In this document: positions 18,400-26,429 of the stretch, one piece after another | Layout: every line of letters starts with the position of its first letter | How positions within the stretch are numbered: position 1 is the stretch's first letter | Source of the DNA: Sphingomonas jeddahensis | GTDB taxonomy: Bacteria > Pseudomonadota > Alphaproteobacteria > Sphingomonadales > Sphingomonadaceae | Assembly (NCBI RefSeq): GCF_001981525.1 | Contig: NZ_MPSB01000001.1 | Span: 372,001 to 436,000 of the forward strand | Length of the DNA stretch: 64,000 nt | Direction of reading: 5' to 3' | Translations under genes and position numbers: made by a program | The notes under the pieces: generated by a model | Databases searched by the model: none | Told to the model about the DNA's origin: nothing | The model's input: the letters and a program-made list of their open reading frames with translations, nothing else

Positions 18400-19182
18400 T
18401 CAGCGCCCCTTCCACACCCCTTGGCGCTTCTCGACGAACGCGGCCATTCCTTCCGCCTTGTCCTCGGTAGCGGTCAGGATCTGGAACAGCCGCCGCTCGG
18501 TTAGGATGCCCTGCGCGAGGCCAGTCTCGAAGGCGGTGTTGACCATTTCCTTGTTCACCATCGCGGCCATCGGCGGCATTGAGGCGATCAGCTCAGCGGT
18601 CTTGAGCGTTTCCTCCAGCAGCGACGCCAGCGGCACCACCTTCGCCACAAGGCCGCTACGCTCCGCCTCGGTGGCGTCCATCATCCGGCCGGTGAGGCAC
18701 ATTTCCATTGCCTTGGCCTTGCCGATCGCACGCGTCAGCCGCTGCGAGCCGCCCATCCCCGGCGCGACGCCGAGCTTGATCTCGGGTTGGCCGAACCTGG
18801 CCGTGTCCGCCGCGTAGATGAAGTCCGCCATCATCGCGAGCTCGCACCCGCCGCCCAGCGCGAAGCCGTTGACCGCCGCGATCCACGGTTTGCGGGTCGC
18901 GACGACGCCAGTCTGCCACCCGGCGAAGAAATCCTGGAGGAAGAAATCGGCCGCCGCCATGTCGGCCATCTGCTTGATATCGGCGCCGGCGGCGAACGCC
19001 TTCTCGCCCGCGCCGGTGAGGACGAGGCAGCGCTGGCCAGGGTCCTTGTCATAAGCGCCGAACGCGGCGGAGAGGTCGGCGAGGACATCGGTGTTGAGCG
19101 CGTTCAGCGCTTGCGGGCGGTTGAGCGTGACGAGGGTCACGGCGCCGCGCTGTTCGACGAGGATGTTGGTGTATTCGGTCAT
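18400..19182 (-). CDS. enoyl-CoA hydratase
   Basis: Crotonase-fold hydratase, 260 aa, most likely hydrating methacrylyl-CoA in this valine cluster. The oxyanion-hole segments are [15 protein letters not shown] and [17 protein letters not shown]. The catalytic glutamates are placed as in mitochondrial crotonase (GCELA and the [18 protein letters not shown] region). Start 19182 (MTEYTN) is preferred; the ATG at 19191 lies in the palindromic repeat immediately upstream. The specific substrate is inferred from its neighbours. Confidence 0.93.
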   Translation of the reverse strand: MTEYTNILVEQRGAVTLVTLNRPQALNALNTDVLADLSAAFGAYDKDPGQRCLVLTGAGEKAFAAGADIKQMADMAAADFFLQDFFAGWQTGVVATRKPWIAAVNGFALGGGCELAMMADFIYAADTARFGQPEIKLGVAPGMGGSQRLTRAIGKAKAMEMCLTGRMMDATEAERSGLVAKVVPLASLLEETLKTAELIASMPPMAAMVNKEMVNTAFETGLAQGILTERRLFQILTATEDKAEGMAAFVEKRQGVWKGR

Positions 19183-19186
19183 GCTT

Positions 19187-19292
19187 GTCATTCCCGCGAA
19201 GGCGGGAATCCATACTTCCCGCAGAGGTTATGGATCCCCGCCTTGGGCCCCATCAGAGTATTACTTTGATGGGAACCCTGCGCGGGGATGAC
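19187..19292. repeat. composite multi-hairpin repeat between HIBYL-CoA hydrolase and enoyl-CoA hydratase
   Basis: The outer arms are GTCATTCCCGCG (19187-19198) and CGCGGGGATGAC (19281-19292), with one mismatch. Inside, AAGGCGGGAATCCAT (19199-19213) faces ATGGATCCCCGCCTT (19230-19244), and CCCATCA faces TGATGGG (19267-19273). It fills most of the gap between two co-directional genes and touches the start region of the enoyl-CoA hydratase. Confidence 0.8.
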
Positions 19293-19300
19293 GGATGTGC

Positions 19301-20344
19301 TTAAGCCGGCGTCCACGCCTCCGCGTCGGGCAGCGGCGCGAAGATCTGATCGATGACGTGGTCGCTCACCCCCTCCGGCGTGGCGGGGTCCCACTTGGGT
19401 GCGTTGTCCTTGTCGACGATCACCGCGCGCACGCCTTCGAGGAAATCGTGCCGCTGCACGACGCGGGCGCCAACGGCATATTCCTGGCGCATCTCATCCT
19501 CGAACGTCGGCATCGTCTTGCCGTCGAGCAGCAGCTTGAGGCTGACCTTCATCGTCTGCGGCGACTTGGACTGGAGCGTGGCCAGTGTCTCGCGCGCGAA
19601 GTCGCTGTCGTCGGCTTCCAGCGCGGCGTAGATGTCCTCCAGCCGGTCGGAGGCGAAGAGGCGATCGATGTCGGCACGGTGATCGAGCAGTTTGGCGGGA
19701 CCAGCCTCGATCGAAAGTTCAGCGAGGATCGTCTCGATCGCGGCAGGGTCCTCGGCAATGCGGCGCTTCGCTTCTTCCAGCTTCTCGGCAGGAAGATAAT
19801 GGGTGGCGAGCCCGAGCGCGTGGGTTTCGGCACCGTCGAGCCGGTGCCCGGTCAGCGCCAGATACTGCCCGACTCGCGCCGGCAAGCGCGACAGGAACCA
19901 GCCGCCGCCGACGTCGGGGAACAGGCCGATGCCGGTTTCGGGCATCGCAAACTTGGTGTTCTCGGTTGCCACGCGGAAGCGGCACGGTTGCGACAGGCCG
20001 ACGCCACCGCCCATGGTGATGCCGTCCATGAACGCCACGATGTCTTTGGTGTAGGTGAACAGGCGGTGGTTCATGCGATATTCGGTGTGGAAGAATTCGC
20101 GCGCCTCCGCGCCGTCCTTCGCGCCGCTTTCGGCGAGCATGCGGATGTCGCCGCCGGCGCAGAAGCCGCGACCCTCGGCGTGATCGATCACGATGGCGCG
20201 CACGCCATCGTCGCCGCGCCATGCTTCCAGCGCTTCCAGCACGCCCTCGCACATCGCGGTGGTGAGCGCGTGGATCGCCTTGGGGCGGTTCAATCGAATG
20301 CGGCCGATCGGGCCTTCGACGCTGGTCAGAACTTCACTGGTCAT
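19301..20344 (-). CDS. 3-hydroxyisobutyryl-CoA hydrolase-like enoyl-CoA hydratase/isomerase family protein
   Basis: 347-aa crotonase-fold protein of the HIBCH branch, releasing 3-hydroxyisobutyrate from its CoA ester in valine degradation. The motifs are GRGFCAGGDIRML (oxyanion hole) and MDGITMGGGVGLS. The catalytic-glutamate region reads AMPETGIGLFPDVGGGWFLSRL, the HIBCH-type pattern. The C-terminal extension beyond the hydratase core (to APLPDAEAWTPA) is typical of HIBCH. The start at 20344 lies 3 nt after a hairpin that contains its probable Shine-Dalgarno. Confidence 0.92.
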   Translation of the reverse strand: MTSEVLTSVEGPIGRIRLNRPKAIHALTTAMCEGVLEALEAWRGDDGVRAIVIDHAEGRGFCAGGDIRMLAESGAKDGAEAREFFHTEYRMNHRLFTYTKDIVAFMDGITMGGGVGLSQPCRFRVATENTKFAMPETGIGLFPDVGGGWFLSRLPARVGQYLALTGHRLDGAETHALGLATHYLPAEKLEEAKRRIAEDPAAIETILAELSIEAGPAKLLDHRADIDRLFASDRLEDIYAALEADDSDFARETLATLQSKSPQTMKVSLKLLLDGKTMPTFEDEMRQEYAVGARVVQRHDFLEGVRAVIVDKDNAPKWDPATPEGVSDHVIDQIFAPLPDAEAWTPA

Positions 20345-20347
20345 CCG

Positions 20348-20365
20348 CAAACTTTCCGAAGTTTG
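20348..20365 (-). promoter_or_regulatory. start-proximal hairpin overlapping the Shine-Dalgarno of the HIBYL-CoA hydrolase-like gene
   Basis: CAAACTT (20348-20354) pairs perfectly with AAGTTTG (20359-20365) around a 4-nt loop. On the coding strand the sequence reads hairpin-CGG-ATG. The only ribosome-binding-like bases (GGAAAG) fall in the loop and 3' arm, so folding would hide them. Regulation is inferred. Confidence 0.6.
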
Positions 20366-20374
20366 TCCACATGG

Positions 20375-20421
20375 GAGAGAAGATAAACCGGTTCGTCTCG
20401 TTGCCGATATGATCTTCTCTC
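20375..20421 (-). repeat. inverted repeat between acyl-CoA dehydrogenase and HIBYL-CoA hydrolase-like gene
   Basis: GAGAGAAGAT (20375-20384) and ATCTTCTCTC (20412-20421) are perfect 10-bp arms separated by 27 nt. It lies in the 99-nt spacer just upstream of the start-proximal hairpin. A long stem or an operator-like site is possible. Confidence 0.6.
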
Positions 20422-20443
20422 ACGATTGCGGCGTGTAGGACAG

Positions 20444-21589
20444 TTACTGGCGCGTCAGTTCGCGGCCGACGATCATGCGCATCACCTGGTTGGTGCCTTC
20501 CAGGATCGAATGCACGCGCAGGTCGCGCCAGAAGCGTTCGATCGGGTAATCCATCAGATAGCCGTAACCGCCGTGCAGCTGGAGCGCGCGATCGACCACC
20601 GACGATCCGGTGTCGGTCGCAAGCCGTTTGGCCATCGCCGCGAAGCGCGTCTTTTCGGGCGCGCCGGCGGTAACCTTGGCCGCTGCGACGTAGAGCAGAT
20701 AGCGTGCGGCCTGGAGCTCGGTATCCATGTCGGCCAGCGTGAACTGCGTGTTCTGGAAGTCGGCGATGGGCTTGCCGAACTGCTGGCGGTCCTTGGTGTA
20801 GGCGATCGCCTCGTCGAGGCAGCGCTGCGCGCCACCGAGCGAGCAGGCGCCGATGTTGAGCCGGCCGCCGTCGAGACCCATCATCGCGAAGCGGAAGCCC
20901 TCGCCTTCCTGTCCGACGCGGTTGGCGACGGGCACCTTCACGTTATCGAACAAAACCTGCCGCGTCGGCTGCGCGTGCCAGCCGAGCTTGCGCTCGTTGG
21001 CGCCGAACGACACGCCGGGCATGTCCTTGTCGATCACCAGGCAGGAAATGCCCTTGGGGCCTTCCGCGCCGGTGCGGACCATGGTGACGTACACCTCGTT
21101 CTCGCCGGCGCCCGAGATGAACTGCTTGGTGCCGTTGACGATGTAATGGTCGCCTTCGAGGCGCGCGGTGGTCTTGAGCGCCGCGGCGTCCGAGCCCGAG
21201 CCCGGCTCGGTCAGGCAATAACTCGCCATCTTGTCCATGGTGACGAGGTCGGGGAGGTAGCGGCCCTTGAGATCGGCCGAGCCGAAGGTGTCGATCATCC
21301 ACGACGCCATGTTGTGGATCGAGATGAACGCGCTGGTGGCGGGGCAGCCGTACGCCATTGCCTCCATGATCAGCGCGGCTTCGAGCCGGCCGAGATTGAT
21401 GCCCCCGCTCTCCTCGGAGACATAGATCGCCGCGAAGCCGAGTTCGGCCGCCGCCTTGATCGTGTCGCGCGGGAAGATGTGCTTTTCGTCCCACTCCGCC
21501 GCGAACGGCGTGATGCGGTCGGCGGTGAAGCGGCGCGCGAGCTCCTGGATCTCACGCTGGTCGTCAGTAAGGTCGAATTGATCGGTCAT
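20444..21589 (-). CDS. acyl-CoA dehydrogenase (probable isobutyryl-CoA dehydrogenase)
   Basis: 381-aa flavoenzyme, expected to oxidise isobutyryl-CoA to methacrylyl-CoA. The flavin strand YCLTEPGSGSDAAALKT is canonical. The C-terminal SILEGTNQVMRMIVGREL element holds the catalytic Glu of the EGT motif. RQQFGKPIADFQNTQF and HGGYGYLMDYPIERFWRDLR complete the family signatures. Substrate assignment comes from the operon (mmsA, HIBCH-like, enoyl-CoA hydratase, mmsB). It starts 9 nt after the purU stop. Confidence 0.93.
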   Translation of the reverse strand: MTDQFDLTDDQREIQELARRFTADRITPFAAEWDEKHIFPRDTIKAAAELGFAAIYVSEESGGINLGRLEAALIMEAMAYGCPATSAFISIHNMASWMIDTFGSADLKGRYLPDLVTMDKMASYCLTEPGSGSDAAALKTTARLEGDHYIVNGTKQFISGAGENEVYVTMVRTGAEGPKGISCLVIDKDMPGVSFGANERKLGWHAQPTRQVLFDNVKVPVANRVGQEGEGFRFAMMGLDGGRLNIGACSLGGAQRCLDEAIAYTKDRQQFGKPIADFQNTQFTLADMDTELQAARYLLYVAAAKVTAGAPEKTRFAAMAKRLATDTGSSVVDRALQLHGGYGYLMDYPIERFWRDLRVHSILEGTNQVMRMIVGRELTRQ

Positions 21590-21598
21590 GGCTCGGCT

Positions 21599-22441
21599 CT
21601 AACGGAAGACAACGGTGCGCGCACCATTGGCGAGCACGCGGCGCTCGGCGATCCAACGCACCGCGCGCGCCAGCACCTGCGCCTCGATGTCGCGCCCGAT
21701 GGCGATGAACTCGTCGGCGGTCGCGCGGTGGTCGACGCGCTCGGCGGCCTGTTCGATGATCGGCCCTTCGTCGAGCGCGGTGGTGACGAAGTGCGCGGTG
21801 GCACCGATCAGCTTCACCCCGCGCGCATGCGCCTGGTGATAGGGCTTGGCACCCTTGAAGCTCGGCAGGAAGCTGTGGTGGATGTTGACGCACCGGCCCT
21901 CCACTGCCGCGACCAGATCGGGCGAGAGCACCTGCATGTAGCGGGCGAGGACCAGCAGCTCCGCACCGCTCGCGTCGAACAGCTGCAGCATCGCCCGCTC
22001 CTGCTCGGCGCGATTGGCGGCGGACACGGGCAGATGGTGGAAGGGCACGCCGTGCCACTCAGCCAGCCCACGCAAGGTCTCGTGGTTGGATACGACCGCC
22101 ACCGGATCGATCGGCAGCGCGCCAATCGACCAGCGGTGCAGCAGGTCGTTGAGGCAATGCGAGGTGGTGGAACAGGCGATCACCACCTTGGGCCGATGAT
22201 CCGCCGGCACCAGCGTCCAGTCGAACCCGAACCGCGCCGCCACTTCGGCGAGCGCTTCGTGCATGTCGCCGCCGGTGAACACCAGCCGCATGAAAAAGCG
22301 GCCCGTCTCCAAATCGGCATATTGCTGGCTGTCGAGGATGAACCCGTCCGCCTGCGCCACGCAGCCGGTGACCGCCGCGACGATGCCGCTGCGATCCTGG
22401 CAGGAGAAGGTCAGGATCCAGCTATGCTCCGCCACGGCCAT
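21599..22441 (-). CDS. purU: formyltetrahydrofolate deformylase
   Basis: Hydrolyses 10-formyl-THF to THF and formate, balancing the one-carbon pool. It has 280 aa. The N-terminal ACT domain (ILTFSCQDRSGIVAAVTGCV) is followed by the formyltransferase fold. The catalytic Asn-His-Asp set is recognisable in NIHHSFLPSFKGAKPYHQA and TALDEGPIIEQ. Its ATG shares a base with the TGA of the upstream lipoprotein gene and its stop lies 9 nt before the acyl-CoA dehydrogenase. It is therefore embedded in the valine operon, an unusual place for it. Confidence 0.95.
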   Translation of the reverse strand: MAVAEHSWILTFSCQDRSGIVAAVTGCVAQADGFILDSQQYADLETGRFFMRLVFTGGDMHEALAEVAARFGFDWTLVPADHRPKVVIACSTTSHCLNDLLHRWSIGALPIDPVAVVSNHETLRGLAEWHGVPFHHLPVSAANRAEQERAMLQLFDASGAELLVLARYMQVLSPDLVAAVEGRCVNIHHSFLPSFKGAKPYHQAHARGVKLIGATAHFVTTALDEGPIIEQAAERVDHRATADEFIAIGRDIEAQVLARAVRWIAERRVLANGARTVVFR

Positions 22442-22935
22442 CAGGCGCCACAGCGCGTGTAGCGGAGCGTCTGACCATCGGCGACGCGGGTCAGCGCCGC
22501 GCCGTCATTCTCCAGAATCAACGGCGTCTCCTGCGTCCATTCCTGCCCCTCGCCGGTAAAAGCGAGCGTCGCGCGCAGCTCGGTGGGCGAGATGCCCTCC
22601 AGCTTGGCGATGGTGGCGCGCGATTCGTAAAAAGTCAGTCGGTCGGGCTCGACCGTCATCAGCCCCTTGTTGTTGCCCGCCGTGGAGGTGCAATCCCCCG
22701 GCACCAGCCCCCAGCGACCAAGGAACGCGGCGGGGATGCGCCCGTCCAGCACGATCGCGCCCGCGCCCGCGCCGCCGGAGCCGGAATCGGCCGACTGCAC
22801 GACATCGGCGGCGTTGCTTTCGTTGAACAAGGCGCCATTGCCGTAATCGATCTCATTCTCCTTTTCAGGAATGGGGATCGTACAGCCGCCAAGCAGCGCC
22901 AGCGCCGCCGCGGTTACGATGACGTGTCTCACCAT
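22441..22935 (-). CDS. hypothetical lipoprotein
   Basis: 164 aa. It has a lipoprotein signal with lipobox LLGGC, then a linker rich in Asn/Asp/Ser/Gly. The remainder (IPAAFLGRWGLVPGDCTSTAGNNKGLM, broken by the linker, then LTFYESRATIAKLEG and WTQETPLILENDGAALTRV) has the look of a small beta-rich calycin-like module. One cysteine pair (GDCTS and YTRCGA) may form a disulphide. It starts 7 nt after mmsA and is coupled to purU. I do not recognise a named function. Confidence 0.8.
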   Translation of the reverse strand: MVRHVIVTAAALALLGGCTIPIPEKENEIDYGNGALFNESNAADVVQSADSGSGGAGAGAIVLDGRIPAAFLGRWGLVPGDCTSTAGNNKGLMTVEPDRLTFYESRATIAKLEGISPTELRATLAFTGEGQEWTQETPLILENDGAALTRVADGQTLRYTRCGA

Positions 22936-22942
22936 TACGCCC

Positions 22943-24490
22943 TCACCCCATCGTCGGGATGACGAAGGCGTCCTGGATGCGCGACGGGCCGCCATCCTCG
23001 CTGCCGCGCGGCAGATCGCCACCTGACATGCCGCTGCCGTCGGGCCAGCGCTGGGTGATCGTCTTCACCTTGGTCCAGAATTTCACGCCTTCCATGCCGT
23101 GCTGGTTGGTGTCGCCGAAGGCGGAGCGCTTCCAGCCGCCGAAGGTATGATAGGCCACCGGCACCGGGATCGGCACATTGATGCCGACCATCCCGACATT
23201 GACCCGCGCGGCGAACTCGCGCGCGGCATGGCCGTTACGGGTGAAGATCGCGACGCCATTGCCATATTGATGCTCGCTGGGCAGCCGCACCGCATCCTCA
23301 AAGCTTTGGGCGCGAACGATCTGGAGGACGGGGCCGAAAACCTCCTCCTGATAGCTCTTCATCTGCGGCGTTACGCGATCGAACAGCGACGGGCCGACGA
23401 AGAACCCTTCCTCATGCCCCTGCAGCGTGAAGCCGCGGCCATCGACCACCAGCTCGGCGCCCTCGTCGACGCCGGTCTGGATCCACTGTTCCACGCGGGC
23501 TTTGTGCGCGGCGTTGATGACGGGGCCGTAATGCGCCTCCGCATCGGTCGATACGCCGACGCGCAACGCCTCGATCGCCGGGAGCAGCTTCTCGCGCAAG
23601 GCGTCGGCGGTCTTGTCGCCGACCGGCACCACGACGGGCAGCGCCATGCAGCGTTCGCCCGCAGAGCCGAAGGCGGCGCCCGACAGATCGGCCACCACTT
23701 GGTCGAGATCGGCGTCGGGCATGACGATGCCGTGGTTCTTCGCGCCGCCCATCGCCTGCACGCGCTTGCCCGCCGCCACGCCGCGGCGGTAAACGTAATG
23801 CGCAATGTCGGACGAACCGACGAAGCTCACCGCGCCGATCGCCGGATGATCAAGGATCGCGTCGACCATCTCCTTGTCGCCATTGACGACCTGGAAGATG
23901 CCTTCCGGCATGCCAGCCTCGCGCATCAGCTCGGCGAGGCGCACGGGCACGCTGGGATCGCGCTCGGAGGGCTTGAGGATGAAGGCGTTCCCGCACGCCG
24001 TCGCCACCGCGCCCATCCACAAGGGGATCATGGCGGGGAAGTTGAACGGCGTGATGCCCGCGCCGATGCCGATCGGCTGGCGCATTGAGTAAACGTCGAT
24101 GCCGGGACCGGCGCCTTGAGTGTATTCGCCCTTTAGCACATGCGGGATGCCGCAGGCGAACTCGACCACCTCAAGCCCGCGCTGTATATCGCCCTTGGCG
24201 TCGGCGATCACCTTGCCATGCTCGGACGATAGCAGGCGCGCCAGCTCGTCCATGTGCGCTTCGACCAACGCCTTGAACGCGAACATGACGCGGGCGCGGC
24301 GCTGGGGATTGGTCGCCGCCCAGCCGGGCTGCGCCGCCTCGGCCGCCGCCACCGCGTGATCGAGATCGGCCTGCGTGCCGAGTGTCACCTGCGCCTGCAC
24401 GCGCCCGGTGTTAGGATCGAAGACATCGGACGTACGCCCGCCCGCGCCGCCGCCCTGAAGGCCGACGATATGATGGTCGATGACGCGCAT
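22943..24490 (-). CDS. mmsA: CoA-acylating methylmalonate-semialdehyde dehydrogenase
   Basis: Converts methylmalonate semialdehyde to propionyl-CoA in valine catabolism. It has 515 aa from the ATG at 24490. The ALDH signatures are NPQRRARVMF, ITPFNFPAMIPLWM, KPSERDPSVP and the catalytic cysteine C281 in GSAGERCMALP. The GERCMA variant is characteristic of MmsA. A C-terminal extension of about 15 residues (EDGGPSRIQDAFVIPTMG) goes beyond the usual roughly 500 aa. It is the first gene of the operon. Confidence 0.96.
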   Translation of the reverse strand: MRVIDHHIVGLQGGGAGGRTSDVFDPNTGRVQAQVTLGTQADLDHAVAAAEAAQPGWAATNPQRRARVMFAFKALVEAHMDELARLLSSEHGKVIADAKGDIQRGLEVVEFACGIPHVLKGEYTQGAGPGIDVYSMRQPIGIGAGITPFNFPAMIPLWMGAVATACGNAFILKPSERDPSVPVRLAELMREAGMPEGIFQVVNGDKEMVDAILDHPAIGAVSFVGSSDIAHYVYRRGVAAGKRVQAMGGAKNHGIVMPDADLDQVVADLSGAAFGSAGERCMALPVVVPVGDKTADALREKLLPAIEALRVGVSTDAEAHYGPVINAAHKARVEQWIQTGVDEGAELVVDGRGFTLQGHEEGFFVGPSLFDRVTPQMKSYQEEVFGPVLQIVRAQSFEDAVRLPSEHQYGNGVAIFTRNGHAAREFAARVNVGMVGINVPIPVPVAYHTFGGWKRSAFGDTNQHGMEGVKFWTKVKTITQRWPDGSGMSGGDLPRGSEDGGPSRIQDAFVIPTMG

Positions 24491-24577
24491 GATGCCTCTC
24501 CGTTGTTCAGGAAAGGCCTTTAGACCGTGGAGCTTGGCGCCCACAACCCATGGGCGCCCCCGCTGCACCTCGGCGGT

Positions 24578-25030
24578 TCAGACCTTTGGCCGCGCTTTCA
24601 GCTCGTCACGAATCTCGCGCAGCAGCGCGACATCCGCCGGTTCAGCCTTGGGCTCATCTGCGGTTTTCGCCTTCTCTTTCTCGAACAACGTCACCATGCG
24701 ATTGACCGTGCGCACCAGCATGAAGATGATGAACGCCACGATGATGAAATTCACCGCCTGGGTGATGAACGCGCCATAGCCGAACAGCGGCACGCCGGCT
24801 TTCTTGAGCGCAACATAGTCGGTCGATCCAGCGAGGTTGGCCGGCACGTCGCCCAGCACAACGAAGTAGCTTGAGAAATCCAGCCCGCCGAAGATCATGC
24901 CGATCACCGGCATCAGCACGTCCTCGGTCAGCGAGGTGACGATCTTGCCGAATGCGGCACCGATGATCACCGCAACCGCCAGATCGAGCACGTTGCCGCG
25001 TGCGATAAACGCCCTGAATTCCTTGAGCAT
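24578..25030 (-). CDS. mscL: large-conductance mechanosensitive channel
   Basis: Osmotic safety valve in the inner membrane. It has 150 aa. The N-terminal amphipathic helix is MLKEFRAFIARGNVLDLAVAV, broken after 20 residues here by the first transmembrane segment IIGAAFGKIVTSL. The second membrane helix is INFIIVAFIIFMLVRTVN-like, followed by a charged C-terminal helix (LLREIRDELKARPKV). All are diagnostic of MscL. The interval between them (24491-24577) separates it from mmsA, so it is probably transcribed on its own. Confidence 0.97.
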   Translation of the reverse strand: MLKEFRAFIARGNVLDLAVAVIIGAAFGKIVTSLTEDVLMPVIGMIFGGLDFSSYFVVLGDVPANLAGSTDYVALKKAGVPLFGYGAFITQAVNFIIVAFIIFMLVRTVNRMVTLFEKEKAKTADEPKAEPADVALLREIRDELKARPKV

Positions 25031-25136
25031 GTTTCCCCCGAGAAGCAGTTGCGATCGCCGTTAATCGCGGATTACCCCTTCGCCAAGCGGCTCCGCTGTC
25101 CTATATGGCTGATACAGCAATTGGAGACCCACGCCC

Positions 25137-25715
25137 ATGACGTTCCGTCCCCTTCTTCTTGTCGCGCTTTCTGCCAGCCTTGCCGGCTGCGGCATCAACA
25201 GCGTGCCCACGGCGGAGGAGAATGCGAAAGCGCGCTGGGCCGACGTGCAGAACCAGTATCAGCGCCGCGCCGATCTGATCCCCAATCTCGTGTCGACGGT
25301 GAAGGCCGCCGGGGCGCAGGAAAAGGAAGTCCTCACCGAAGTGACGCAGGCGCGCGCCTCGGCGACTCAGGTGCAGGTGTCGGGCGACGATCTCGCCGAT
25401 CCGGCCAAGATGGCGGCCTATCAGCGCGCGCAGGCTGGGGTAACGCTGTCGCTGCAGCGCTTGCAGGAGGCCTATCCGGAGCTGAAGAGTCAGGCAAACT
25501 ACACGACGTTGATGAGCCAGCTTGAAGGCACGGAGAACCGCATCACCATCGCGCGCAACGACTACAACACCGCGGTGCAGCAGTATAACACCCGCATCCG
25601 CACCTTCCCCGACGCGGTCGGCGCGAAGATCTTCTACGGCGCGAAGCCAATGGTGCCGTTCCAGGCGACGACGCCGGGTGCCGAGACCGCCCCGAAGGTG
25701 GATTTCGGCGCCTGA
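25137..25715 (+). CDS. lemA: LemA family lipoprotein
   Basis: 192-aa LemA-family protein. The N-terminal signal has lipobox LAGC. The core is a four-helix bundle with the family motifs YQRRADLIPNLVSTVKAAG, and later LSQ-type helix ending EGTENRITIARNDYNTAVQQYN, then FPDAVGAKIFYGAKPMVPF. LemA proteins are usually found with TPM-domain proteins, as here. The biochemical function is unknown; an envelope role is likely. TTGGAGA precedes the ATG. Confidence 0.93.
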   Translation: MTFRPLLLVALSASLAGCGINSVPTAEENAKARWADVQNQYQRRADLIPNLVSTVKAAGAQEKEVLTEVTQARASATQVQVSGDDLADPAKMAAYQRAQAGVTLSLQRLQEAYPELKSQANYTTLMSQLEGTENRITIARNDYNTAVQQYNTRIRTFPDAVGAKIFYGAKPMVPFQATTPGAETAPKVDFGA

Positions 25716-25764
25716 TCCTTGGAGGGGCTCATCGTCTCTCAGCCGGACGGGCTGATCGCCCCTC

Positions 25765-25849
25765 CCGTCCGAGCTGAGCCTGTCGACGCCCTGCCCTTGT
25801 TGTCTCGGGAGTAGATAGTGCAGCGCTTCGACAAGCTCCGCGCGAACGG
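25765..25849. repeat. dispersed palindromic repeat, family A, copy 2 (overlaps a coding start)
   Basis: The left arm CCGTCCGAGCTGAGCCTGTCG (within 25765-25788, split by one variant base) faces the right arm CTTCGACAAGCTCCGCGCG then AACGG (25826-25849). The right arm is inside the 5' end of the TPM-domain gene and encodes FDKLRANG. Related copies are at 10681-10768 and 61827-61893. Confidence 0.8.
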
Positions 25850-26429
25850 TTGGCGGGCCCTTTTCGTGATCGTCATGATGGCGGTGCTGGCGGTCGCCAC
25901 CCCCACCTCGGCGCAGACCTTTCCCAAATTCACCGGCTTTGTCGTGGACGCCGCCAACGTGCTGCCACCGCAGGTCGAGGCAGAGCTTACGCAGAAGCTC
26001 GAGGCGCTTCAGCGCGACACCAAGCGCCAGCTCGTTGTGGCAACGGTCCCGAGCCTCGAAAACTATCCCATCGAGGAATATGGCTACAAGCTCGGTCGCG
26101 CCTGGCAGGTCGGCCTGAAGGATGTGAACAACGGCGCGATTCTGCTGGTCGCGCCGAACGAGCGCAAGGTGCGGATCGAGGTCGGCTACGGCCTCGAACC
26201 CTTCATCACCGACGCTTTTTCCAGCGTGATCATCAACCAGCAGATTTTGCCCCGCTTCAAGGCTGGCGATCTGCCCGGGGGCGTCGCTGCGGGCACCGAT
26301 GCGCTGATCGGGCAGCTGCGCGCATCACCGGAAGAGGCGCAGGCGCGGCTCGACGCGGCGGTCAAGCAATTCGATGCGACTCACAAGGCGCAACGCTCGG
26401 GCGGCGGCGGCGCCTCGGGGAGTTGGTGA
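25818..26429 (+). CDS. TPM-domain protein (YgcG/Psb32 type), secreted
   Basis: 203 aa. After a signal peptide cleaved near SAQ-TFPK, the TPM domain follows (FTGFVVDAANVLPPQVEAELTQ, split, then QLVVATVPSLENYPIEEYGY and RKVRIEVGYGLEPFITDAFSS). The C-terminus is short and Gly/Ser-rich (SGGGGASGSW) and lacks the extra membrane helix of longer relatives. The start is uncertain. GTG 25818 gives a charged N-region made by the palindromic repeat. ATG 25875 would remove it and leave a signal peptide with no basic residues. The downstream gene overlaps by one base. Confidence 0.85.
   Translation: MQRFDKLRANGWRALFVIVMMAVLAVATPTSAQTFPKFTGFVVDAANVLPPQVEAELTQKLEALQRDTKRQLVVATVPSLENYPIEEYGYKLGRAWQVGLKDVNNGAILLVAPNERKVRIEVGYGLEPFITDAFSSVIINQQILPRFKAGDLPGGVAAGTDALIGQLRASPEEAQARLDAAVKQFDATHKAQRSGGGGASGSW

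Noticed and set aside
20426..22462. 678-codon plus-strand frame
   Set aside because: It spans acyl-CoA dehydrogenase and purU in antisense and crosses their junction; no family resemblance.
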